From Brachybacterium sacelli (GTDB taxonomy: Bacteria; Actinomycetota; Actinomycetes; Actinomycetales; Dermabacteraceae): DNA of 64,000 nt. The translations under genes and the position numbers were made by a program. This document shows positions 7,860 to 18,865 of this stretch, piece by piece. How positions within the stretch are numbered: the first letter of the stretch is position 1; each line of letters opens with the position of its first letter. Location of the stretch: contig NZ_JAGIOD010000001.1 of assembly GCF_017876545.1 (NCBI RefSeq), positions 2,232,001 through 2,296,000 of the forward strand, in the 5' to 3' direction. Under the pieces are notes generated by a model. That model was given only the letters and a program-made list of their open reading frames with translations. It was not told where the DNA came from and searched no databases.

Positions 7860-9239
7860 GTGAAGACCGAGTCCGAGAAGCTCAGCCCCACCCGGGTGAA
7901 GCTCACCGTCGAGGTGCCCTTCGACGAGCTGCAGCCCGCCGTCGAGGCCGCCACGAAGAAGATCGCCGACCAGGTGCAGATCCCCGGCTTCCGCAAGGGC
8001 AAGGTCCCCTCCCGCCTCGTCGAGCAGCGCTTCGGTCGCCCCGCGATCATGCAGGAGGCCGTCAACGACGCGCTTCCCGACTTCTACCAGCAGGCCGCCG
8101 CCGAGGCGGAGATCAAGCCCGTCGGCCGTCCCGAGGTCGAGGTCAGCGAGATCCCGGGCCTCGACGGCTCCGAGGAGGGGAACCTCGTCTTCGTCGTCGA
8201 GCAGGACGTGCGTCCCGAGCTCGACCTGCCCGACTTCTCGACCGTCGAGGTCGAGATCGAGGAGCCCACCGTCGACGACGACGCCGTCGACGTGCGCCTG
8301 ACCGAGCTGCGCGAGCGCTTCGGCACCCTCGTGGGCGTGGACCGCCCCGCCGAGGACCGCGACTTCGTCTCCCTCGACCTCGTCGCCACCATCGGCGACG
8401 AGGAGGTCGAGACCGTCGAGGGCGTGTCCTACCAGATCGGTGAGGGCAACATGCTCGAGGGCCTCGACGAGGCCCTCATCGGCCTTTCTGCCGAGGAGAC
8501 CACCACCTTCACCTCGAAGCTCGCCGGAGGCGACCGCGCCGGCGAGGAGGCCCTGATCACGGTCACCCCGCAGTCCGTCAAGGTGCGCGAGCTGCCCGAG
8601 GCCGACGACGAGTTCGCCGAGATGGCCTCCGAATTCGACACCATCGACGAGCTCAAGGAGGACCTGCGCACTCAGGCCGCCGCCGACGCCGAGGGCAACC
8701 GCGTGGCCCTGGCCCGCAACGCCCTGCTCGAGAAGCTGCTGGACGAGCTCGAGATCCCGGTGCCCGAGCAGCTGGTCGAGGACGAGATCAACTCGCATCT
8801 CGAGAACGAGGACAAGGAGCCGGGCGACCCGCACGGCGAGGAGATCCGCGAGGACACCACCAAGGCCGTCCGCGCCCAGTTCCTGCTGGACGAGATCAAC
8901 GCGACCCGCGAAGTCAGCGTCGAGCAGGACGACCTCATGAACTACATGACCCAGTTGTCGGCGCAGTACGGCATCGAGTCCAACCAGCTGCTGCAGATGC
9001 TGGCCCAGTCCGGTCAGCTCGAGCAGATCTTCGGCGAGGTGCAGCGCTCCAAGGCGCTCGAGGTCGTCCTGGCGGACGTGACCGTGAAGAACACCGCCGG
9101 CGAGACGCTGGACCTCGGCCTGGAGACCCCGGCCGCGGAGGAGGGCGCCGAGGACACGTCCGAGGCCGAGGAGCCCGCCGCCGAGGAGTCCGTCTCCGAG
9201 GAGCCGGCCGCCGAGAAGGCCGACGACACGGAGAAGTGA
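7860..9239 (+). CDS. tig: trigger factor, ribosome-associated chaperone/PPIase
   Basis: A 459-residue trigger factor that binds the ribosomal exit tunnel and shields nascent chains. The N-terminal ribosome-binding domain contains the signature GFRKGKVPSRLVEQRFG (about residues 43-59). The FKBP-type PPIase domain follows (RPAEDRDFVSLDLVATIGDEE through the GEGNMLEGLDEALIG region), then the helical C-terminal chaperone domain. The last 45 residues are an extended Glu/Ala/Pro tail common in actinobacterial Tig. The start is a GTG after a GGGAGA-type ribosome binding site. Its position shortly ahead of clpP1-clpP2-clpX is conserved in many bacteria. Confidence 0.97.
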   Translation: MKTESEKLSPTRVKLTVEVPFDELQPAVEAATKKIADQVQIPGFRKGKVPSRLVEQRFGRPAIMQEAVNDALPDFYQQAAAEAEIKPVGRPEVEVSEIPGLDGSEEGNLVFVVEQDVRPELDLPDFSTVEVEIEEPTVDDDAVDVRLTELRERFGTLVGVDRPAEDRDFVSLDLVATIGDEEVETVEGVSYQIGEGNMLEGLDEALIGLSAEETTTFTSKLAGGDRAGEEALITVTPQSVKVRELPEADDEFAEMASEFDTIDELKEDLRTQAAADAEGNRVALARNALLEKLLDELEIPVPEQLVEDEINSHLENEDKEPGDPHGEEIREDTTKAVRAQFLLDEINATREVSVEQDDLMNYMTQLSAQYGIESNQLLQMLAQSGQLEQIFGEVQRSKALEVVLADVTVKNTAGETLDLGLETPAAEEGAEDTSEAEEPAAEESVSEEPAAEKADDTEK

Positions 9240-9274
9240 TCCTCCCGCCCGGCTTCGAGGCCGGGTGAGTCATC

Positions 9275-9313
9275 GACGGGCCATCGCCCCTTCACGGGGC
9301 GGCGGCCCGTCGT
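9275..9313 (+). terminator. hairpin terminator after tig
   Basis: CGACGGGCC pairs with GGCCCGTCG, and an inner GCCCC/GGGGC stem extends the structure about 35 bases past the tig stop codon. Confidence 0.55.
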
Positions 9314-9388
9314 CGTGCCGGGGCGGGGCTTGTGCAGGGGCCGCCGGGGTGGAAGCGTGACCGTGCCGAGACAGCTCGAGGAGGAGCC

Positions 9389-9955
9389 ATGGGTAAGGTC
9401 GCGTGGGGGTTCACCGCCTCGCTGGACGGGTTCATCGCCGGGCCGCGCCACGACATGCGGTGGCTCGAGGAGACCGCACCGCCGGCCGACGGGGCCACCG
9501 AGGCGATGGCGGCGGCCGTCGGCGTCATCATCTCGGGGCGCGCCGGCTACGACGCGGCGCGAGCGCAGGCCGAGGAGCGCGGCGAGCTCACCGCCGAGGC
9601 GTACGGCGGGGCCTGGGAGGGGACCGAGATCGTGCTGACCCACCGGCCCGAGGAGATCGCCGAGGACCCCGCGATCGTGCCGATGGACTGCGACGTGCGC
9701 GAGGCGGTCCGACGGGCCCAGGAGATCGCCGGGGAGGGGGACGTGCAGATCATCAGTGCGGACATCGCTCGCCAGGCCCTCGAGCACGACCTCGTCGACG
9801 AGCTGCAGATGTTCGTGGCGCCGGTGTTCCTGGGGGACGGGACGCGCATCTTCGACGTCCCGGGAGGCCGGCGCGTGGACTGGGAGCTGGTCCGGGCCCG
9901 CACGGACAGCGTGTCCTCCTGGGGTCGGATCTTCCGTCCTCGCCGGCTGGCATGA
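9389..9955 (+). CDS. dihydrofolate reductase-family (RibD C-terminal domain) protein
   Basis: This 188-residue protein belongs to the stand-alone RibD C-terminal/DHFR-like reductases. It starts VAWGFTASLDGFIAG, has the family's GVIISGRAGYD segment and ends with the VDELQMFVAPVFLGDGTRIFD block. Such proteins are predicted NADPH-dependent reductases, but most have no known substrate. The ATG at 9389 is preceded by GAGGAG at suitable spacing and matches the start of similarity, so an earlier in-frame start was not used. It appears monocistronic, with hairpins on both sides. Confidence 0.88.
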   Translation: MGKVAWGFTASLDGFIAGPRHDMRWLEETAPPADGATEAMAAAVGVIISGRAGYDAARAQAEERGELTAEAYGGAWEGTEIVLTHRPEEIAEDPAIVPMDCDVREAVRRAQEIAGEGDVQIISADIARQALEHDLVDELQMFVAPVFLGDGTRIFDVPGGRRVDWELVRARTDSVSSWGRIFRPRRLA

Positions 9956-9968
9956 CCGGCCCCATGCA

Positions 9969-10004
9969 CGAGGGCCCGGTCTCCGTGTGGAGACCGGGCC
10001 CTCG
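9969..10004. terminator. perfect 16-bp hairpin between convergent genes
   Basis: CGAGGGCCCGGTCTCC and its exact complement enclose a GTGT tetraloop. It lies between the plus-strand reductase gene and the minus-strand NlpC/P60 gene, so it can terminate both. Confidence 0.8.
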
Positions 10005-10022
10005 TCGGGGAGCTTGCGTGGA

Positions 10023-10841
10023 TCAGCGGTAGGTCACGAAGCCGATCGGGTTGCCCCAGATGCCGCGCTCGACGACCTCCTGCTTGGAGCCGGAGGCGTC
10101 GATGATCTGGCCGTCACCGGCGTAGATCGCGATGTGGCCGTCCCAGGCGACGAGATCGCCGGGCTGGGCCTCGGACTCGGAGATCCAGCGGCCGCCGTCG
10201 GCGATCGCGCCGCTGGTGCGCGGGACGTCGATGCCGGCGGCCTCGTAGGCGTAGTTCACCAGACCGGAGCAGTCCATGCCGCTCAGCGAGGAGTCACCCC
10301 AGCTGTAGGGGGTGCCGATGGCGGAGCGGGCGGCGTCCACGATGGAGCTGCTGCCTTCCGAGGAGGACGAGGCCGGGACGGCGGTGCCGCCGGAGGGGAC
10401 CGAGCCGCCGTTGAGCGAGCCGAAGGTCTCCGGGCCGACGACCCCGTCGATCTGCAGGCCGTTGTTCGCCTGGTAATCCTTGACCGCGTCGTGCGTGCGG
10501 GGGCCGAAGACGCCGTCCTCGGAGAGGTCGGCACCGCTCTCGTTGAGCGTCGACTGCAGGTTCTCCACCGTGGAGCCCTCGGAGCCCCAGCGCAGCTTCT
10601 CGCTGGTGTCCAGCTGAGAGGTCGGCGCGGTCTGAACCGGGGCGGCCGGTGCGGTCTGCGCGGAGGGGGCCGCCGGAGCGGGGGAGGAGGCCGGAGCGGC
10701 CTGCGCGGATCCGGCGAACGCGGTGCCGACCAGGACGGTGCCGAGGACGGCAGCCCCACCGAGGCCGCGAGCGGCGCGCTGGGCGTTGTGGGTCGGGTTC
10801 TGGGCGCGTCCGGGGATGCGGTGCGTGTTGTGCTTGGCCAT
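10023..10841 (-). CDS. secreted NlpC/P60 peptidoglycan hydrolase with peptidoglycan-binding domain
   Basis: A 272-residue exported cell-wall endopeptidase. It has a positively charged N-terminus and a hydrophobic signal segment ending near AFAGSAQAAPA, then an Ala/Pro-rich linker. A PG_binding_1 domain (SEGSTVENLQSTLNESGADL, then GVFGPRTHDAVKDYQ) follows. The catalytic NlpC/P60 domain has the Cys nucleophile in GMDCSGLVNYAYE, the His in WDGHIAIYAGDG, and a terminal ASGSKQEVVERGI. It should cleave peptide stems of peptidoglycan outside the cell. MAKHNTHRI at 10841 is taken as the start because an AAGGAACG site precedes it and longer versions would bury the signal peptide. Confidence 0.93.
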   Translation of the reverse strand: MAKHNTHRIPGRAQNPTHNAQRAARGLGGAAVLGTVLVGTAFAGSAQAAPASSPAPAAPSAQTAPAAPVQTAPTSQLDTSEKLRWGSEGSTVENLQSTLNESGADLSEDGVFGPRTHDAVKDYQANNGLQIDGVVGPETFGSLNGGSVPSGGTAVPASSSSEGSSSIVDAARSAIGTPYSWGDSSLSGMDCSGLVNYAYEAAGIDVPRTSGAIADGGRWISESEAQPGDLVAWDGHIAIYAGDGQIIDASGSKQEVVERGIWGNPIGFVTYR

Positions 10842-11291
10842 GATGTGCGAATCGTTCCTTCCGTTCCCGGCGCCAGGGGCCGGGGACTTCCTGCTAGGTG
10901 AGTGATCACCGCGTCGGGGCGATCGTCGTCGGGGCGATGACACCACCGTAGGAGCGAGTCCCCCTGCAGGTCCCGGGCTTGGAAGAGCTCGGCACGGGAC
11001 TTGACGCTATTTTTGCGAGAGCACGGGTCACCGTGACCTGACCCCGGTCGAACTTGACGTGCGAGGGGGAGCTGGACCACACGGGTCAAGGCGATGAGGG
11101 TCGGCGTGAGGGCCGACGTCGGGACCTCCCAGGCCCCGGGGCCTCCGCGGACTCTCGCGGACTCTGAGGCCTCCCAGGTCCCAGGGGCTCGCGGATCGGG
11201 TCCTATGCGCCTGCGGCGAACAGCGCCCCGTCGTGTCCGGGACAGGCAATAGAGTCGTTCCATCGACGAATCCCGCTACTTAGGAGACCCT
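10842..11291. other. 450-bp intergenic region between NlpC/P60 gene and clpP1
   Basis: No credible gene is seen. The stretch holds two near-identical CGTCGGGGCGAT units (about 10912-10940) and a tandem GCGGACTCT pair (11147-11165). It also has an imperfect direct repeat of CCTCCCAGGCCCCGGGG (11125 and 11170), and a GGGGACT/AGTCCCC pair that could form a stem in the NlpC/P60 leader. A ClgR-like site lies near clpP1. Confidence 0.5.
11205..11221 (+). promoter_or_regulatory. ClgR-like operator upstream of clpP1
   Basis: The segment CGC-CTGCG-GCG followed by AAC (11208-11221) fits the CGC-N5-GCG core described for ClgR, the activator of clp genes in actinobacteria, with a few flanking mismatches. 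A TAGAGT that could be a -10 hexamer follows at 11250. This is pattern matching only. Confidence 0.35.
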
Positions 11292-11942
11292 GTGACCTCT
11301 GTGACCTCCGAGATTTCTCAGAGCACCCAGCCCTCCTCGCCCCGCGCCGCGGCCGGCGACGTGCCGATGGGGCTGGACGACAACGTCTACCAGCGCCTGC
11401 TGCGCGATCGCATCGTGTGGCTCGGCTCCGAGGTCCGTGACGAGAACGCCAACGCGATCTGCGCGAAGATCCTGCTGCTCGCCGCCGAGGACCCGGACAA
11501 GGACATCTACCTCTACATCAACAGCCCCGGCGGCTCGATCACCGCGGGCATGGCCATCTACGACACCATGCAGTACGTCCAGCCGGACGTCGTGACGATC
11601 GGCATGGGCATGGCCGCGTCGATGGGCCAGTTCCTGCTCTCCTCGGGCACGCAGGGCAAGCGCTACGCGACAGCGCACACGCGCGTGCTCATGCACCAGC
11701 CGCTCGGCGGTCTGGGCGGCACCGCCACGGACATCAAGATCCAGGCCGACCTCATCCTGTCGATGAAGAAGCAGATGGCCGAGCTGACCGCCGAGCAGAC
11801 CGGCAAGAGCATCGAGCAGATCATCGCCGACGGGGACCGCGACCACTGGTTCACGGCCTCCGAGGCCCTCGAGTACGGCTTCATCGACAAGATCGTCACC
11901 GGTGCAGGTGACGTCACGGGCGGCGGCGGCACCGACGACTGA
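11292..11942 (+). CDS. clpP1: ATP-dependent Clp protease proteolytic subunit ClpP1
   Basis: This 216-residue serine peptidase carries the ClpP triad: Ser110 in [11 protein letters not shown], His in VLMHQPLGG and Asp in the C-terminal third. [23 protein letters not shown] is the typical oxyanion-side strand region. Actinobacteria need two ClpP proteins that assemble as a mixed double ring, and the second gene follows 46 bases downstream. The N-terminal 20 residues, Ser/Thr-rich, look like a processed propeptide. The start is a GTG after GGAGAC. Confidence 0.96.
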   Translation: MTSVTSEISQSTQPSSPRAAAGDVPMGLDDNVYQRLLRDRIVWLGSEVRDENANAICAKILLLAAEDPDKDIYLYINSPGGSITAGMAIYDTMQYVQPDVVTIGMGMAASMGQFLLSSGTQGKRYATAHTRVLMHQPLGGLGGTATDIKIQADLILSMKKQMAELTAEQTGKSIEQIIADGDRDHWFTASEALEYGFIDKIVTGAGDVTGGGGTDD

Positions 11943-11988
11943 CCGCCCCTTCCGTCCCCCACAGACACCTTCGAAGCAAGGAGACCCC

Positions 11989-12672
11989 GTGACCTTCGAT
12001 CCCCGCACCATCGGCGCCCTGCCGACCGCCCACGCCGGCTCGATGCCCACCTCGCGCTACGTGCTCCCGCAGTACGAGGAGCGCACCGCCTACGGCATGA
12101 AGCGTCAGGACCCGTACACCAAACTGTTCGAGGACCGCATCATCTTCCTCGGCGTGCAGGTGGACGACGCCTCGGCCGACGACGTCATGGCACAGCTGCT
12201 GGTCCTGGAGTCCCAGGACCCCGACCGTGACATCACGCTGTACATCAACAGCCCCGGCGGCTCGTTCACCGCGCTGACCGCCATCTACGACACGATGCAG
12301 TACATCAAGCCGGACATCACCACGGTGTGCCTCGGCCAGGCGGCCTCGGCCGCCGCCGTGCTGCTCGCGGCAGGAGCCCCGGGCAAGCGGCTCGCGCTCC
12401 CGAACGCCCGCATCCTGATCCACCAGCCCGCCATGGGCGGCGAGGGCGGCGGCGGCCAGGCCTCCGACCTGGAGATCCAGGCCAACGAGATCATGCGCAT
12501 GCGCGGATGGCTCGAGCAGACCCTGGCCGATCATTCCGGACGCAGCAAGGAGCAGGTCAGCACCGACATCGAGCGCGACAAGATCCTCACGGCGCACGAC
12601 GCCGTGGAGTACGGGCTCGTCGACCAGGTGCTGGAGTCCCGCAAGGTGCCCCGCGCCGCGATCACCCAGTGA
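11989..12672 (+). CDS. clpP2: ATP-dependent Clp protease proteolytic subunit ClpP2
   Basis: The second ClpP (227 residues) has Ser120 in [14 protein letters not shown], the His in [10 protein letters not shown] and the helix-rich handle region [19 protein letters not shown]. It would form the second heptameric ring with ClpP1 and dock ClpX or ClpC hexamers. The GTG start follows AAGGAGA at 7-base spacing. The N-terminal 30 residues are an extension typical of ClpP2 in this group. Confidence 0.96.
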   Translation: MTFDPRTIGALPTAHAGSMPTSRYVLPQYEERTAYGMKRQDPYTKLFEDRIIFLGVQVDDASADDVMAQLLVLESQDPDRDITLYINSPGGSFTALTAIYDTMQYIKPDITTVCLGQAASAAAVLLAAGAPGKRLALPNARILIHQPAMGGEGGGGQASDLEIQANEIMRMRGWLEQTLADHSGRSKEQVSTDIERDKILTAHDAVEYGLVDQVLESRKVPRAAITQ

Positions 12673-12853
12673 CATCGCGCCGCGTCCGGGCAGCGTCCCT
12701 CGCTCCCGGACGCGGCGCACTCCCCACCGCCGGGCCCGCCTCCCGCGACCGACCGGGACGGCGGGGTACCGTGGGACGGTCTGCGCATCGCGGGTCGAGG
12801 ACCCGCGGTGCACGACGAACGCACTGGTGGTGGCCCGACGAAAGGACACGGAC

Positions 12854-14193
<1,340 letters not shown>

Positions 14194-14194
<1 letters not shown>

Positions 14195-14517
14195 TGGGGG
14201 ACGACCGCGACGCCGTCGAGCGGGCACGCGAGCTGCTGCTCGAGGAGCGCCGCAGCATCGACAACATCGACGCCGCCCTCGTCCACCTGCTCGCCGAGCG
14301 CTTCGCCCACACCCAGCGCGTCGGCGTCCTCAAGGCGACCCACGGTCTGCCGCCCGCCGACCCCTCCCGCGAGCACGAGCAGATCGACCGGCTGCGCTCC
14401 CTCGCCGATGACGCCGGCCTCGACCCCGTCTTCGCCGAGGCGTTCATGCGCTTCATCGTCACCGAGGTGATCCGTCATCACGAGCGGATCCGCGAACAGG
14501 GGCCCGAGAGCGCCTGA
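14194..14517 (+). CDS. chorismate mutase (AroQ type)
   Basis: This 107-residue, largely helical protein matches the AroQ-class chorismate mutase fold, which converts chorismate to prephenate for Phe and Tyr synthesis. Recognisable elements are RRSIDNIDAALVHLLAERFAHTQRV in helix 1, with the substrate-binding Arg and the Lys of VLKATHGLP, then the DPSREHEQIDRL helix and FMRFIVTEVIRHH at the end. Its ATG overlaps the clpX stop (TGATG), so the two are co-translated. The pairing with clpX looks positional rather than functional. Confidence 0.88.
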
Positions 14518-14570
14518 CCTCGGAGGTCGACCCTCCACGTCGGCCCGGGCGCGCTGGTAAGGTGCGTCAC

Positions 14571-17500
14571 ATGGCACGTGGACAGTTCCTGCAGTGGCCG
14601 GTCCTCCGGCAGCTGCGCGGAGCGGACCCGACCGGGCGCGGCACCGCCGTCACGTCCGAGCGGACCCGCGAGACCACCTCGCGCACCGCCACCGCCGACG
14701 GCGTCGCCCAGAGCATCTGCCCCTACTGCGCCGTCGGCTGCGCCCAGCGCGTCTTCCACCGCGACGGCCGCGTCGTCCACATCGAGGGCGATCCCGACTC
14801 GCCGGTCTCGCGCGGGCGCCTGTGCCCCAAGGGAGCGGCGAGCGAACAGCTCGCGAACACCCCGCTGCGCCGCACGAGCGTGCTCTACCGCCGGCCCCAC
14901 GGCACCGACTGGGAGCCGCTCGAGCTCGACACCGCGCTCGACATGATCGCCGACCGTTTCCTCGAGGCGCGCCGCAACCACTGGCAGGACACCGATGAGC
15001 ACGGCCGTCCGCTCCGGCGCACCATGGGGATCGCCAGCCTCGGCGGCGCCACCATCGACAACGAGGAGAACTACCTCCTCAAGAAGTTCTTCACCGCCGC
15101 GGGCGCGATCCAGATGGAGAACCAGGCCCGCATATGACACTCCGCCACGGTTCCCGGTCTGGGGACCTCGTTCGGACGCGGCGGTGCCACGCAGTCCCTC
15201 CAGGACATGGCCAACGCCGACTGCATCGTCATCCAGGGCTCGAACATGGCCGAGGCGCACCCCGTGGGCTTCCAGTGGGTGATGGAGGCGAAGAAGCGCG
15301 GTGCCCGCGTGATTCACGTGGACCCGCGATTCACCCGCACCTCGGCGAACGCCGACCGGCACCTCGCGCTGCGCGGCGGTACCGACATCGCCCTGCTCGG
15401 CGGCGTGATCCGGTACATCCTCGAGAACGATCTCTGGTTCGAGGAGTACGTCAAGCTCTTCACCAACGCCTCCTCCCTGGTGGGCGAGGAGTACGGCGAC
15501 CCGGAGGACCTCGAGGGGCTGTTCTCGGGGTACGACCCGGAGACCGCCACCTATGACGACGGCACCTGGGCGTACGCGGGCGACCCCGAGCACCTGGCGC
15601 GAGGGCTCCCCGAGCGGGACGAGACCCTGCGGCACCCTCGCACCGTGTTCCAGGTGCTCCGCCGTCACTACGCGCGCTACACGCCGGAGATGGTGCAGGA
15701 GACCTGCGGCATCTCCGCCGAGGAGTTCGAGTACCTCGCCTCCTCGATCGTCGAGAACTCGGGCCGCGAGCGCACCACCTGCTTCGCCTACGCCCTGGGC
15801 TGGACCCAGCACGTCGGCGGCGCCCAGATGATCCGCACCGCGGGCGTCCTCCAGCTGCTGCTGGGCAACGTCGGCCGCCCGGGCGGCGGTGTCATGGCGC
15901 TGCGCGGGCACGCCACCATCCAGGGCTCCACCGACATCCCCACGCTCTACCACATCCTGCCCGGCTACCTGCCGATGCCGAAGGTCGGCCAGGACGACTT
16001 CCGGGAGTACGCGCGACTGATCGGGAAGTCCGAGCAGAAGGGCTTCTGGGCGGATTCGGAGGTCTATGCGGTGAACCTGCTCAAGGCGTGGTGGGGCGAG
16101 GCGGCGACGCCCGAGAACGACTTCCTCTACGACTACCTTCCCCGCCTCACCGGCGCCCACGGCACGTACCAGACGGTGATGCGGATGCTCGAGGACGGTG
16201 TCGACGGGTTTTTCCTGTTCGGGCAGAATCCGGCGGTGGGCTCGGCGAACGGACGCATGCAGCGCCTGGCGATGTCGCATCTGAAGTGGATGGTCGTGCG
16301 TGACTTCTCGCTGATCGAGTCCGCCACCTGGTGGAAGGACGGCCCCGAGATCGAGTCCGGCGAGCTGCGCAGCGAGGACATCGCCACCGAGATGTTCTTC
16401 CTGCCGGCGGCGAACCACACCGAGAAGTCGGGCTCCTTCACCCAGACCCAGCGCCTGGTCCAGTGGCGTGACAAGGCGGTGGACCCGCCGGGCGATGCCC
16501 AGAGCGACCTGCAGTTCGCCGTCGAGCTGGGCCTGCGGGTCCGGGAACGCCTGGCGGACTCGACGGATCCACGGGACCGCCCGATCCTCGACCTCACCTG
16601 GGACTACCCGGCCGACGAGGACGGCGAGGTCGAGGCCGAGGCGGTGCTCGCCGAGATCAACGGTCATCACCTCCGCGGAGAGCGGGCCGGGCAGCCGCTG
16701 AACGGTTTCGCCGAGATGGAGAGCGACGGCTCGACCGCGGGCGGCTGCTGGATCTACTCCGGGGTGTACGCCGACGGCGTGAACCAGGCCCGGCGCCGTA
16801 CCCCCGGGGCGGAGCAGGACGAGATCGCCGCGGAGTGGGGATGGGCCTGGCCCGCGAACCGCCGGATCCTGTACAACCGGGCCTCGGCCGACGCCGAGGG
16901 CCGGCCCTGGAGCGAGCGCAAGAAGCTCGTGTGGTGGGACGAGGCCCGGGGGGCCTGGACGGGGCACGACATCCCGGATTTCCCGGTGACCAAACGTCCC
17001 GATGACCCGGGGGACCCGACCCGGGGTGGCGTGGCCGCCCTGGCCGGCACCGACGCGTTCACCATGCAGGCCGACGGCCGCGGCTGGCTCTTCGCCCCCA
17101 GCGGCATGGTCGACGGACCGCTGCCGACGCACTACGAAGGGCCTGAGTCCACGGTGCCCAACCCGCTGTACCCCGTCCAAGCCAACCCCACGCGGGTGAC
17201 CTTCACCGACCCGAACAACCTGCAGTCGCCCGGTGCCACCTCGCCACTGGGCCAGGTGTACCCCCACGTGTTCACCACGTACCGCATCACCGAGCACCAC
17301 ACCGCGGGCGGTATGAGCCGCTTCCTGCCCTACCTCTCCGAGCTGCAGCCCGAGATGTACGTCGAAGTGTCCCCGGAGCTCGCCGAGGAGGTGGGCCTCG
17401 TCCCGTACGGATGGGCCACGATCATCTCGGCCCGCTCCGCCATCGAGGCCAAGGTGCTCATCACGCGCCGGATGAAGCCCCTGCGGATCGGCGGCCGCAC

Positions 17501-17867
17501 CCTCCATCAGGTCGGCATGCCCTTCCACTTCGGCCGCGGCACGGACGCCGTCGTCGAGGGCGACAGCGCCAACGACCTGATCGGCATGATGCTGGATGCG
17601 AACACGCAGATCCAGAACAGCAAGAACAACGACTGCGCGATCATCCCCGGGCGCCGTCCCCGCGGCGCTGCCCGGCTGGACCTGGTCGCCGAGTACCGGC
17701 GACGGGCGGGGCTGGTCCCGGAACAGGACGCACCGGTGGATGGTGGTCTGGGCGCTCCCGGACCGGGTCCGGCCCAGGAGCACTCCGCTCACCAGATGCG
17801 CGGGCCCGAGGAGGCCAGCGCGATGCCCACGGGGGAGTCGTCGATCAAGGAGATGAGGAACCGATGA
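14571..17867 (+). CDS. fdhG: formate dehydrogenase alpha subunit, selenocysteine-containing (UGA at 15135)
   Basis: A molybdopterin oxidoreductase of 1098 residues if UGA 15135-15137 is read as selenocysteine (residue 189). The frame is unbroken on both sides of that single TGA, and the context ARI-U-HSATVPGLGTSFGRGG matches the family's active site. Cys50, 53, 57 and 85 (ICPYCAVGC, GRLCPKG) bind a [4Fe-4S] cluster. Molybdopterin-binding blocks follow, including NADCIVIQGSNMAEAHP and the C-terminal dinucleotide-binding domain with HFGRGTDAVVEGDSANDL. No twin-arginine signal is seen, so the enzyme probably faces the cytoplasm. It oxidises formate to CO2 and passes electrons to the Fe-S subunit, whose ATG overlaps this stop codon. 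selA, selB, selD and tRNA-Sec are all within 7 kb. Confidence 0.95.
15149..15167 (+). promoter_or_regulatory. bacterial SECIS hairpin in fdhG mRNA
   Basis: Eleven bases after the UGA, GGU pairs with ACC, a single U bulges at 15152, CCC pairs with GGG, and the loop is GGUCUG (15156-15161). A bulged U below a GGUCU loop is exactly the feature SelB recognises in the E. coli fdhF element. The loop lies 18 bases past the UGA, within the known bacterial range. Confidence 0.92.
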
Positions 17868-18865
17868 GCCTGCTCGCCGGACCGCACGGACCCGCCGCCT
17901 CCTCCGGCTGGGGGCCCGAGCACGAGCACGAGCGCAAGGGCTTCTTCACCGACACCTCGATCTGCATCGGCTGCAAGGCCTGTGAGGTGGCGTGCAAGGA
18001 GTGGAACCGCAATCCCGTCGACGGCGACCTGGAGATCCTCGGCTCGAGCTACGACAACACCGGCTCGCTGGGCGCGAACACCTGGCGTCACGTCGCCTTC
18101 GTCGAGCAGGAGCAGGACCGTATCGAACAGGCCCGGGAATCCGGCCGTCAGCTGGTCAGCCTCGGCATGCCCACCGTCGGGCCGAGGCCCCCGCGCGGCG
18201 AGACGCCCGCAGGGGACCTCAGCGACACCGATCGCACCCCGCCGCAGACCCCGGAGTTCCGCTGGCTGATGTCCTCGGACGTGTGCAAGCACTGCACCAA
18301 CGCCGGCTGCCTCGACGTGTGCCCCACCGGCGCGATCTTCCGCTCCGAGTTCGGTTCCGTCGTGGTCCAGGACGACGTCTGCAACGGCTGCGGCACCTGC
18401 GTGGCGGCCTGCCCCTTCGGCGTCATCGAGCGGCGCGACGACGGCACCGTCTCGGCGAAGGTGGAGCGTGACGAGGAGGTGCCGCACGCCGGGACCGCCA
18501 ACAAGTGCACGCTGTGCTACGACCGCCTGGTCGACGGGGACGAGCCCGCCTGCTCGGCCACCTGCCCCACCCAGTCGATCCGCTTCGGGGACCACGAGGA
18601 CCTGGTCGCCGATGCCGAGGACCGCGTGCGGACCCTCCACGACCAGGGCATGACCGAGGCCCGCCTGTACGGGGCGAATCCGAAGGACGGCGTCGGCGGC
18701 ACCGGGTCGGTCTTCCTGCTGCTGGACGAGCCGGAGGTCTACGGGCTCCCTCCGGATCCTCAGGTGCCCACCAAGGAGCTGCCCCAGATGTTCGCGCGGG
18801 CCGGGATCGCGGCGGCCGGCATGCTCGCGGCGACCGCCCTCGCCTTCCTGGGAGGCCGCCGGTGA
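17864..18865 (+). CDS. fdhH: formate dehydrogenase beta (iron-sulfur) subunit
   Basis: This 333-residue ferredoxin-like subunit carries four cysteine clusters that bind four [4Fe-4S] centres: CIGCKACEVAC (Cys34, 37, 40, 44), CKHCTNAGCLDVC, CNGCGTCVAAC and CTLCYDRLVDGDEPACSATC. A hydrophobic C-terminus (GIAAAGMLAATALAFLGG) anchors it to the membrane. It relays electrons from the selenoprotein alpha subunit to the membrane subunit. The ATG overlaps the alpha stop (ATGA) and the next gene's GTG overlaps its own stop, giving a tightly coupled three-gene operon. The symbol is tentative, since naming of this subunit varies. Confidence 0.93.
   Translation: MSLLAGPHGPAASSGWGPEHEHERKGFFTDTSICIGCKACEVACKEWNRNPVDGDLEILGSSYDNTGSLGANTWRHVAFVEQEQDRIEQARESGRQLVSLGMPTVGPRPPRGETPAGDLSDTDRTPPQTPEFRWLMSSDVCKHCTNAGCLDVCPTGAIFRSEFGSVVVQDDVCNGCGTCVAACPFGVIERRDDGTVSAKVERDEEVPHAGTANKCTLCYDRLVDGDEPACSATCPTQSIRFGDHEDLVADAEDRVRTLHDQGMTEARLYGANPKDGVGGTGSVFLLLDEPEVYGLPPDPQVPTKELPQMFARAGIAAAGMLAATALAFLGGRR

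Noticed and set aside
10842..11000. c-di-AMP (ydaO-type) riboswitch upstream of the NlpC/P60 gene
   Set aside because: The setting is typical, but the conserved GGGGAACC and GGGGUGAAUC core stretches are not found. Only a short GGGGACT/AGTCCCC pairing is seen.
15135..15137. Frameshift or nonsense mutation making fdhG a pseudogene
   Set aside because: The frame is the same on both sides, the TGA is at the Sec site, a SECIS hairpin follows and the whole sel machinery is adjacent.
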